The translations under genes were made by a program, and so were the position numbers. Shown here piece by piece: positions 1-6,098 of a stretch of 11,651 bases of DNA. The first letter of the stretch is position 1, and the number at the start of each line of letters is the position of its first letter. The stretch covers positions 1-11,651 of the forward strand of contig CAYNST010000107.1 of assembly GCA_964399955.1 (NCBI GenBank), read 5' to 3'. Below the pieces are notes generated by a model. It made no database searches. It saw nothing but the letters and a program-made list of their open reading frames with translations, and was not told the DNA's origin. This stretch comes from CAYNST01 sp964399955. Lineage in GTDB: Bacteria > Pseudomonadota > Gammaproteobacteria > Pseudomonadales > Cellvibrionaceae.

Positions 1-231
1 CTAGCTGCCTATTGGTATTGCACTGCCACTGTCTGATCAAATAGCCGCAGCCATTGGCCCCTGCTGTTGCTCAGGTGAGCTGACAGGACATATGCAAGGT
101 AAGCGCCAACTTGCCGCAACACGCCAGGCAGCGCATTCCTGCGCCTGAAGCAGCCCACCGCTGCCCGCTTGTTGTGCGCAATGCATCTGGACGCACAATA
201 GAAGTGCGCAACAAATGATCCGACAGGCGGG
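1..231. other. Gene-free leader upstream of cysE
   Basis: I see no credible gene here. All three plus-strand frames carry stops in the first 45 bases (for example TAG at 2-4 and TGA at 34-36), so at most the last few codons of an upstream gene could be present. The minus-strand frame across 9-278 has composition unlike a protein and no recognisable domain. The only structured element is the inverted repeat at 172-198, listed separately. Confidence 0.55.
172..198. promoter_or_regulatory. Inverted repeat upstream of cysE, candidate operator
   Basis: TTGTGCG (172-178) and CGCACAA (192-198) are perfect 7-base inverted arms separated by 13 bases. The hexamer TGCGCA occurs at 175-180 and again at 205-210, where TGCGCAACAA nearly mirrors the left arm a second time. 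The element lies about 35 bases upstream of the candidate cysE -35 box, a plausible place for an activator or repressor. No T tract follows, so it is not a terminator. The regulator is unknown; it does not match a site I can name. Confidence 0.35.
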
Positions 232-260
232 TGGAAATATCCCTTCGCCGCCTTAATAAT
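232..260 (+). promoter_or_regulatory. Candidate sigma70 promoter of cysE
   Basis: TGGAAA (232-237, four of six matches to TTGACA) and AATAAT (255-260, five of six to TATAAT) are separated by exactly 17 bases. The predicted transcript start near 267 leaves a leader of about 32 bases before the ATG at 299. It would also exclude the in-frame TTG at 266 as translation start. This is assignment by eye only. Confidence 0.4.
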
Positions 261-298
261 AGGTATTGCCCGTTCCACCCCCCAAAAAGAGACTTGCG

Positions 299-1099
299 AT
301 GCCCCCCTCCGACGATTTTATCTGGCAGACCATTCGCCAGGAAACCCGCGAACAGGCAGAGACCGAACCTGCGCTTGCCAGTTTTCTGCACGCGACCATA
401 CTCAACCACGATACCCTGGAGGAGGCGCTGAGCTATTACCTGGCGCAAAAGCTGGCAAGCCCCACCATCAACGCCCTGCAGGTTCGCGACATCATTGCAG
501 AGGCGCTGGCGCGGGACCGGTCCATCGGCGAGGCCGCCCGCGCGGATATCAAAGCCGTGTTTGAGCGGGATTCTGCCTGCACTACCTACAACCTGCCGCT
601 GCTGTACTTCAAGGGCTACCACGCTCTGCAAAGCTACCGTGTATCTCACTGGCTGTGGAATCAGGGGCGCTTTGCCCTGGCGTATTTTTTCCAGAGTCAC
701 ATCGCCTTGATTTTTGGTGTGGACATCCACCCGGCCGCGCGTCTGGGTAAAGGCATCATGCTGGACCACGCCACCGGTATCGTCATTGGCGAGACGGCGG
801 TGGTGGAGGACGACGTCTCCATTCTGCAGGCGGTAACCCTGGGCGGCACCGGCAAGGATTCCGGCGACCGGCACCCGAAGGTGCGGCGCGGTGTGCTGAT
901 CAGTGCCGGAGCCAAGATCCTTGGCAATATCGAGATAGGCGAAGGCGCCAAGGTGGGGGCCAACAGCGTCGTGTTGCGCCCGGTAGCCCCGCACACTACG
1001 GTGGTGGGCGTGCCCGCAGTGGTGGTGGGCAGGCCCAAGTCGGCGACACCGGCCTGGGACATGAACCATGAAATAAACTGCGACGACGGCGAATGCTGA
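299..1099 (+). CDS. cysE: Serine O-acetyltransferase CysE
   Basis: Transfers acetyl from acetyl-CoA to L-serine, giving O-acetylserine for cysteine synthesis in the cytosol. The 266 residues (E. coli about 273) show the N-terminal helical domain (roughly 1-138) and the left-handed beta-helix of hexapeptide repeats (roughly 139-245). Family catalytic positions are present: Asp92, Asp142 (GVDIHP), His157 in LDHATG, and His192 in GDRHPK. The loop VTLGGTGKDSGDRHPK is characteristic. I chose the ATG at 299 because it gives the usual family N-terminus and has a weak AAGAGA ribosome site; an in-frame TTG at 266 would add a Pro/Lys-rich extension with no family counterpart. The protein ends in Asp-Asp-Gly-Glu-Cys, not in the C-terminal Ile that enterobacterial CysE inserts into CysK. 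The gene converges on epmA with 7 bases between stops, leaving no room for an intergenic terminator. Confidence 0.96.
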   Translation: MPPSDDFIWQTIRQETREQAETEPALASFLHATILNHDTLEEALSYYLAQKLASPTINALQVRDIIAEALARDRSIGEAARADIKAVFERDSACTTYNLPLLYFKGYHALQSYRVSHWLWNQGRFALAYFFQSHIALIFGVDIHPAARLGKGIMLDHATGIVIGETAVVEDDVSILQAVTLGGTGKDSGDRHPKVRRGVLISAGAKILGNIEIGEGAKVGANSVVLRPVAPHTTVVGVPAVVVGRPKSATPAWDMNHEINCDDGEC

Positions 1100-1106
1100 G
1101 CGGCAA

Positions 1107-2039
1107 CTAGCCGTTGGCAAAGGGGCGCACGGCGGCAATATCGTGCTCGCCGAGAAGACACATGATCAGCCGGTCCACACCCAGCGCCACGCCGCTGCAC
1201 GGCGGCAGGCCCGCCTCCAGCGCGGCGAGCAATGCCTCGTCATGGTCCGGCACCGGCAGGCCCAGTTCGCGCCTCTGCGCTTGATCACGCTCAAAGCGGC
1301 GCTGCTGTTCGGCGCGGTGGGTCAGTTCCCAGTAACCGTTGGCCAACTCCATGCCGGCCCAGTAAAGCTCAAAACGCCGGGCCACAGTCTGCCCCTGTTC
1401 ATTGTGCGCCAGGCGCGCCAGCGCGCACTGCTCGGCCGGGTAATCGTGGACAATTGTGGGCGCCAGCAGGTGGGGCTGCACGGCGTGGCTGAACAGCAAA
1501 TCCAGCCAGGCGCTTTTGTGCTGCAGATCCCCCTGAAAATCCAGCCGTCTGCGCGCCAGCACGGCCAACTCCTGCGCAGTGGCGCGGTAGGGGCAGACAT
1601 GCAGATGGTGGAGGAACAACTCGCCGTAGGCGACCTTCGCGGTGGGCTGCTCGGGCGCAAAAACCGCAATCAAGTCCAGCACCTCCTGCGCCAACTGCCG
1701 GTCGTCCAGCCCAGTGCGGTACCACTCCAGCATGGTGAACTCGGGCCGATGCTGACGGCCGGTTTCATCCTGCCGGAAGGCGGGTCCCAAATAATAGATA
1801 GAGCCGCTGCCGGCGGCCAGCATGCGCTTTAAGAAAAACTCCGGCGAGGTCTGCAGGTACATGACACTCCCGCCCACTTCGGCCTGCAGCGCCTGCAGGT
1901 AAGGGTCAGTAACAGTCGCCCGCCCAAGCAGTGGGACGTCGGCTTCCATTACGTTGCGCGCATGAAAAAACGCGCGCAGCTGGCTGAGGATCTGCGCGCG
2001 TTTTTTCAACTGTTCCAGGCTGGCGGTGGGCGCAAACAC
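1107..2039 (-). CDS. epmA: EF-P--(R)-beta-lysine ligase EpmA (PoxA/GenX)
   Basis: Activates (R)-beta-lysine with ATP and attaches it to Lys34 of elongation factor P. It is a paralogue of the class II lysyl-tRNA synthetase catalytic core without the anticodon-binding domain. The 310 residues match the family length (E. coli 325). Visible motifs are the TSPEFFLKRMLAAG segment (about 65-77), class II motif 2 as FRQDE...HRPEFTMLEWYR (88-108), ELANGYWELT (231-240) and motif 3 SGVALGVDRL (282-291). The start is GTG, 6 bases after the efp stop on the same strand. There is no good Shine-Dalgarno, so translational coupling to efp is likely. The N-terminus ahead of LKKRAQIL fits the family, so the GTG is preferred over the TTG ten codons later. 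Efp is both operon partner and substrate. Confidence 0.95.
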   Translation of the reverse strand: MFAPTASLEQLKKRAQILSQLRAFFHARNVMEADVPLLGRATVTDPYLQALQAEVGGSVMYLQTSPEFFLKRMLAAGSGSIYYLGPAFRQDETGRQHRPEFTMLEWYRTGLDDRQLAQEVLDLIAVFAPEQPTAKVAYGELFLHHLHVCPYRATAQELAVLARRRLDFQGDLQHKSAWLDLLFSHAVQPHLLAPTIVHDYPAEQCALARLAHNEQGQTVARRFELYWAGMELANGYWELTHRAEQQRRFERDQAQRRELGLPVPDHDEALLAALEAGLPPCSGVALGVDRLIMCLLGEHDIAAVRPFANG

Positions 2040-2045
2040 AAATAG

Positions 2046-2615
2046 TTACTTGTTGGCGCGGCCCAGGTACTCGCCCGAGCGGGTGTCAACCCGCAGGACA
2101 TCGCCAATAGAGACAAACAAAGGCACCTTGACCACGGCGCCGGTGGACAGGGTGGCCGGCTTGGTGCCGCCTTGCGCCGTGTCGCCTTTGAGGCCGGGGT
2201 CTGTCTCCACCACTTCCAGCTCTACGTGGTTGGGCGGGAGTACCGCCAGTGGAGAGCCGTTATAAAGCGTGACGGTTACAATTTCCTGCTCTTTCAGCCA
2301 CTTGGCGGACTCGCCAACGGTGTTGGCATCGGCCTGCAGCTGCTCGAAGGTCTCCGGCTCCATGAAGTGCCAGAATTCGCCATCGGTGTAAAGGTACTGC
2401 ATCTCGCGGTCCATCACATCGGCGCCTTCAAGCGATTCACCAGACTTGAAGGTGCGCTCCCAGACGCGGCCGGACTTGAGGTTTTTCAGCCTGACGCGGT
2501 TGAAGGCTTGGCCTTTGCCGGGCTTTACGAACTCGTTCTCGACGATCGAGCAGGGGTCGCCGTCGAGCATTACTTTCAGCCCGCTGCGGAATTCATTGGT
2601 AGAATAGTTAGCCAT
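2046..2615 (-). CDS. efp: Elongation factor P
   Basis: Binds ribosomes stalled on polyproline stretches and promotes peptide bond formation. The 189 residues equal the family length (E. coli 188). The KOW-like N-terminal domain carries FVKPGKGQAF with Lys34, the beta-lysylation site. DGEFWHFM follows in the middle, and the C-terminal domain has the conserved TDPGLKGDTA, GGKPATLSTGAVVKVPLF-like run and DTRSGEYLGR (last 15 residues). The ATG at 2615 follows a GAGGG ribosome site 4 bases upstream. The frame stays open beyond it to about 2771, but that extension runs into the divergent epmB gene and is not part of EF-P. epmA follows 6 bases after the stop. Lys34, rather than an Arg as in EarP systems, agrees with the presence of epmA and epmB. 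Confidence 0.97.
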   Translation of the reverse strand: MANYSTNEFRSGLKVMLDGDPCSIVENEFVKPGKGQAFNRVRLKNLKSGRVWERTFKSGESLEGADVMDREMQYLYTDGEFWHFMEPETFEQLQADANTVGESAKWLKEQEIVTVTLYNGSPLAVLPPNHVELEVVETDPGLKGDTAQGGTKPATLSTGAVVKVPLFVSIGDVLRVDTRSGEYLGRANK

Positions 2616-2664
2616 TTTGCCCTCAACTGAAAATTCATTAACCGGGTGGATGAAAAAGGCGCTC
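2616..2664. promoter_or_regulatory. 49-base divergent efp/epmB start region
   Basis: The two start codons are only 49 bases apart, so at least one promoter must lie inside the opposite gene's 5' end. The sequence is AT-richer than its surroundings. TAGAAT at 2600-2605, inside the efp 5' coding end, resembles a -10 box reading toward epmB, but no matching -35 is convincing. No operator palindrome is obvious. Confidence 0.3.
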
Positions 2665-3720
2665 ATGATAACGCGATCCGCAGCAAGTTTGCAGAACAGA
2701 AGCTGGCAAGATGAACTCAATAGCCTGATCACCTGCCCGGAGCATCTGCTCGGCCTGTTGCACCTGCCCAACCATTACCTGCCTGCCGCCAAAAAAGCCG
2801 CAGCACTTTTCCCTTTGCGCGCCACCGCGTCGTTTGTGGCCCGCATAAAACCGGGCGACCCTCACGACCCGCTTCTACGGCAGATTTTACCGCTGCAGGA
2901 CGAACTCTCAACCGCTGCGGGTTTCAGCCGCGACCCGTTGGGCGAGCGGGCATTCAACCCGGTGCCGGGCATTGTGCACAAATACGCCAACCGGGTGTTG
3001 TTCATTGCCGCGTCGCAGTGCGCCATCAATTGCCGCTACTGCTTCCGCCGCCACTTCCCCTATTCCGACAACCAGTTAAACCGCAACCAGTGGCAGAGCG
3101 CCCTGCAGTACGTCCGCGACAACCCACAGTTGAACGAGGTGATCTTGAGCGGCGGCGATCCGCTCTCGCTTGCAGACCGGCAACTGGCCTGGCTGATCGA
3201 AGAAGTCGCCGCCATTGCGCACATCAAGCGGCTGCGCATTCACAGCCGCTACCCCGTTATCCTGCCCAGCAGGATAACGCCGGAGTTCATTCGCCTGTTG
3301 ACCAGCACACGCCTGCAGGCGGTGCTGGTGGTGCACTGCAATCACCCCCAGGAAATAGACGAAGCCGTAGGTGAGGCGTTTGACCGCCTGCGCCGCGCGC
3401 AGATTTGCCTGCTGAATCAAACGGTGTTGCTGAAAGGCATCAACGATGACATCGCTGTTTTGACCGAGTTGAGCGAAGCACTGTTTGCCGCCGGCGCGCT
3501 GCCCTACTACTTGCATCTGCTGGACCGCGTTGAAGGTGCCGCTCACTTTATGCTTGACGACCTCAGTGCCCGCCAGCTTTACGCAGAGCTGCTCACTCGA
3601 CTGCCAGGATACCTGGTGCCCAAGCTGGTGCGGGAGCAGGCCAATGAGCGTTCAAAAACACCGGTCGCTCCCGCTGGTGACGAGCAGCAGGCTATACTGC
3701 ACAGCATGATTGGAAAATAA
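2665..3720 (+). CDS. epmB: EF-P beta-lysylation protein EpmB, lysine 2,3-aminomutase
   Basis: Radical SAM, PLP-dependent aminomutase that converts L-alpha-lysine to (R)-beta-lysine, the donor used by EpmA. It has 351 residues (E. coli 342). The 4Fe-4S motif CAINCRYC places cysteines at 119, 123 and 126, followed by FRRHFPY. SGGDPLSL (about 162-169) and HIKRLRIHSR (about 186-195) are family signatures. Near the C-terminus, GYLVPKLVRE is followed by SKTP, whose Lys331 aligns with the PLP-binding lysine. I chose the ATG at 2665 because AAGG lies 7 bases upstream and the distance to the conserved Trp near residue 14 fits E. coli. An in-frame ATG at 2650 and TTG at 2617 are less likely. It is divergent from efp, an arrangement also known in E. 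coli. Confidence 0.95.
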   Translation: MITRSAASLQNRSWQDELNSLITCPEHLLGLLHLPNHYLPAAKKAAALFPLRATASFVARIKPGDPHDPLLRQILPLQDELSTAAGFSRDPLGERAFNPVPGIVHKYANRVLFIAASQCAINCRYCFRRHFPYSDNQLNRNQWQSALQYVRDNPQLNEVILSGGDPLSLADRQLAWLIEEVAAIAHIKRLRIHSRYPVILPSRITPEFIRLLTSTRLQAVLVVHCNHPQEIDEAVGEAFDRLRRAQICLLNQTVLLKGINDDIAVLTELSEALFAAGALPYYLHLLDRVEGAAHFMLDDLSARQLYAELLTRLPGYLVPKLVREQANERSKTPVAPAGDEQQAILHSMIGK

Positions 3721-3881
3721 CCAATCCGTCACGCCCCGCTTGCAACAGATGCTGCAGGGCAGCGCAAAGGATGGTCGTAAGGCCAGGATAGGGGCCGCGC
3801 GGTCCGGAGAACCGCACTGACGGCGCACAACCCAAAATGCGCGGTGGTTGCGCCAAGTGTTTAGCCAAGGAATACTAAATT
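3721..3881 (+). promoter_or_regulatory. Leader with competing hairpins ahead of the PilZ-like gene
   Basis: The 161-base gap holds one simple hairpin (GCGGT 3799-3803 with ACCGC 3811-3815) and two mutually exclusive ones. GCGCA (3823-3827) can pair with TGCGC (3838-3842). The longer arm GGCGCACAACC (3822-3832) can instead pair with GGTTGCGCC (3846-3854), with a 2-base bulge. An AAGGA ribosome site follows at about 3867-3871, ahead of a TTG start. No U tract follows either hairpin. Regulation by alternative structure is inference. Confidence 0.3.
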
Positions 3882-5570
3882 TTGATCGAGCATTTTTTTG
3901 ACCCCGCACTGCTTCTGGCGCAGTTCAAACTGCCGCCTCAGGACATCAACCTGCTGACCTTCTGCCTGTCGAAGAAACCGGGCAAGGTTGCCGAGTGGGC
4001 CGATGAGCTGAAGCTGACGCAAACCAAGGCGACCAGTGCCGAGCTGTATAAGGCGGTGCCGGAGATTGCCCACCTCAAGACCGACGCTAAAAGTCGGTTC
4101 GAGATGCTGGAAGCGGTGTGGCCGGCAGTGCAGCATGTGGCCCAGGAGCTGAGCAAAGACTTTCTCAACCAACCGCTGATGATGCCGGACGCCGCGCAAA
4201 AGGCCGCCATAGTTGCTCAGGCGCTGCAGAAACACCTGCTGGACGGTTATACCGTGTGCGTCAAGGAGTTGGTTGATCAAAAGCGGCTGAAAGCCGGGCA
4301 ACAGGAGTTGCTGCAACACGCCATCTTTCGCGCAATCAGCTGTGCCGGGCTTTTGATGCTGCGCAACTACCAGCTTTACACCCCCGTACCGCCGGGAGTC
4401 TGGTTGCGCCTTCACGGGTTGTGGCAGACGGCCGAGCATTTTGAAGTGCAGGCTCGCCCCACCACACTCCCCCATAATGGTTCCGGTGCGGGCAGAACCG
4501 TTACCGACGCCTACCTGCGGGTAGTGGGGCTGGCCTGCCTGCGGCCCAACCAACTCCCACAAAATGACCTGTCCTCAGCCTACGCCGCGTTTGAGTCCTG
4601 GTCACGAGTCATCAAACTGACGCCACCGGAGGCGTCGCAGTCCAGCAACGTCTACTGCCTGGAGCTCAGCAGCGATCGCGGCCCAGCGGCGAAGGAGCGG
4701 GTGGAAGCCGGCGGCGGGCGGCGGTTGCTGGAGGTGGATTTCAACGCTCTGGTACTGCAGCTGGAAAAGCTCTCGGGTAAGCACCACGACGATGAGTTTG
4801 TCAGCTACGGCACCAAGTTGACCGTTCCTGTAGAAATGGCCGACACCCTGCTCGACCATGTGGTCAGCTGTCTGAGTAATTCCGCGCAGCGGTTCCAACA
4901 GCGCCGGCGCGCGGCCATTCCTGCGGAAGCCTGCATCGGCCTGATCGACTGTCACTTCCACATCAGTGGCAACGTTCACTTTGATCAGTTCATCAATCCA
5001 AGCGACCAAGCCGCCGGTGGAAGTTCACTGGTCTCAGACAGCTTCAGCTCCTTGATCAGCAGCTTGAGTCGTAAAAAGGATATTGACGAAGACACCAAAC
5101 CTGCCCGTCAAACGGTCTTTTCCCTTACCATTCAAAACGTCAGCGACGGTGGCTATTGCGCCGTTTGGGATGGCGATTTACCCAACCGGGTCGAGGCGGG
5201 GGAAATCATTGGCCTGCGCGAGCAGGGCCGCAGATCCTGGAGCATCGGTGTGGTGCGCTGGATTCGGCAGATCAAGGGCGGCTCGCAGTTGGGCATTCAA
5301 ATTCTGACCACTCAACCCGTGCCATTTGGCGCTGCTGTCACCTATGACTTTGGCGGTTATTCGGATTACATGCGCGCTATTCATATCCCGCATCCTTTAC
5401 GGGAGGGGCAACCCCCGGCCATTCTTACAGCGTCGGTGCCCTTCCAGGAAAATGCCCGTGCCCGGTTGAAGCAGGACGATGTAGTAACAGAGGTGCGTCT
5501 TTCACGTTGCATCTTCTCTACCAGTCGGGTCAAATTGTTCGCGTTCAATTCTCTGGCATCCGGCGTTTGA
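3882..5570 (+). CDS. Large protein with PilZ-like C-terminal region (PA4958-like)
   Basis: 562 residues, cytosolic, with no signal peptide or TM segment. The N-terminal 350 residues are mostly helical and match no catalytic domain I know. A Ser-rich linker (about 379-398) leads to a C-terminal region (about 405-505) with NVSDGG at 419-424, fitting the D/N-x-S-x-x-G motif of PilZ domains, then GxxIGLRE and WSIGVVRWIRQIKGGSQLGIQ (about 453-473), the barrel strands typical of this family. A clear upstream RxxxR is missing, so c-di-GMP binding is uncertain. In P. aeruginosa, from memory, a protein of this type (PA4958) is encoded next to FimX, and FimX-like protein follows here too, after a long gap. 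Start is TTG with AAGGA about 10 bases upstream; no ATG lies nearby. A role in pilus or motility control is inference from the neighbour. Confidence 0.7.
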   Translation: MIEHFFDPALLLAQFKLPPQDINLLTFCLSKKPGKVAEWADELKLTQTKATSAELYKAVPEIAHLKTDAKSRFEMLEAVWPAVQHVAQELSKDFLNQPLMMPDAAQKAAIVAQALQKHLLDGYTVCVKELVDQKRLKAGQQELLQHAIFRAISCAGLLMLRNYQLYTPVPPGVWLRLHGLWQTAEHFEVQARPTTLPHNGSGAGRTVTDAYLRVVGLACLRPNQLPQNDLSSAYAAFESWSRVIKLTPPEASQSSNVYCLELSSDRGPAAKERVEAGGGRRLLEVDFNALVLQLEKLSGKHHDDEFVSYGTKLTVPVEMADTLLDHVVSCLSNSAQRFQQRRRAAIPAEACIGLIDCHFHISGNVHFDQFINPSDQAAGGSSLVSDSFSSLISSLSRKKDIDEDTKPARQTVFSLTIQNVSDGGYCAVWDGDLPNRVEAGEIIGLREQGRRSWSIGVVRWIRQIKGGSQLGIQILTTQPVPFGAAVTYDFGGYSDYMRAIHIPHPLREGQPPAILTASVPFQENARARLKQDDVVTEVRLSRCIFSTSRVKLFAFNSLASGV

Positions 5571-6098
5571 AGATGGCCGGTATCCGGCACAAGGTATCTA
5601 TTCAGCTCATCCCGGCCACAACAATGGGCACCTGTAGGTAACGGGTGAATTCAGCTTTGGCGGTTCAGATTGTGTCAGCATTTGTTCCGGGCAGGGCAAA
5701 AAACGCGAGTTTAACCGGGTAAGACTGCGGACGGCCTGTGCGGCACCCCTACGGGCGTTCCACCTTTCTCTTACGGGTTGCCAATCCGACACATCCCAGT
5801 GCCGAGGCGCGGCGAATGAGTCATACTCCGCCGCTGCAATGCTGCAAAGCGTTCCCGTTTCGTGGTGGCGCTCAACAAACCGGCAATTTCAGCTGTATGA
5901 CCTAGACTTTTATAGACCTGACGATTTAAGTACACTGGCAGCCTCCGCCAATTCAGACGCCAGCCCCCTAGGCCCACCGTGGAGCGGGCGCGGCTACAGT
6001 TGCGCGGCCCGGGCCTGGAATTAAAAAGCACCCAACGACCCGGTTAACGGAAAAAATCACTGGCAGGCCCAGCGCCTCATAAAGATAGACATTGTGGT
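5571..6098. other. 528-base gene-free gap ahead of fimX
   Basis: No frame encodes a recognisable protein. Plus frame 5839-6024 and minus frames 5607-5792 and 5771-6031 are short, with no ribosome site and unnatural composition. The gap holds a small hairpin just after the upstream stop (GCCGG 5576-5580 with CCGGC 5584-5588), a strong hairpin at 5809-5834, a GGCCCGGGCC palindrome (6006-6015), and a 10-base inverted pair, TTAACCGGGT (5711-5720) and ACCCGGTTAA (6038-6047). TATAGA at 5911-5916, with TTCAGC 17 bases upstream, is a weak promoter candidate for a leader of about 175 bases on fimX. An unrecognised small RNA is possible. Confidence 0.45.
5809..5834. repeat. Strong hairpin in the fimX upstream gap
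   Basis: GCGGCG (5809-5814) pairs with CGCCGC (5829-5834), and inside them GAGT (5818-5821) pairs with ACTC (5825-5828) across a CAT loop. Only AAT (5815-5817) is unpaired, as a bulge on the left arm. No T tract follows on either strand, so it is not a simple rho-independent terminator. It could be part of a structured RNA or a protein-binding dyad. Confidence 0.45.

Noticed and set aside
266..298. TTG at 266 as an upstream start of cysE
   Set aside because: It adds a Pro/Lys-rich extension foreign to the family and lies at or before the predicted transcript start.
71..1138. Long minus-strand open frame opposite cysE
   Set aside because: It lies entirely opposite an unmistakable cysE, is rich in His, Arg and Gly with no recognisable domain, and is explained by GC-rich codon bias.
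1143..1832. Plus-strand open frame opposite epmA
   Set aside because: Epma on the other strand has all class II synthetase motifs; this frame has none and no ribosome site.
2617..2664. Upstream starts of epmB (TTG 2617, ATG 2650)
   Set aside because: The ATG at 2665 has the better ribosome site and matches the family N-terminus.
2616..2771. N-terminal extension of EF-P to about 2771
   Set aside because: The ATG at 2615 has a strong ribosome site and gives exact family length; the extension overlaps epmB coding sequence.
3861..4562. Minus-strand frame opposite the PilZ-like gene
   Set aside because: The plus-strand protein is continuous with a supported start and C-terminal motifs; the reverse frame has no domain.
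5690..5770. c-di-GMP-I (GEMM) riboswitch suggested by CAGGGCAAA ahead of fimX
   Set aside because: Only this short core string matches; the paired helices and the second conserved block are not present.
5839..6024. 61-codon plus-strand frame in the fimX upstream gap
   Set aside because: No ribosome site, unnatural residue order, and no recognisable family.
5711..6047. 10-base inverted pair as ends of a mobile element
   Set aside because: Nothing between resembles a transposase, no flanking direct repeats are visible, and a 10-base pair in such a gap can arise by chance.
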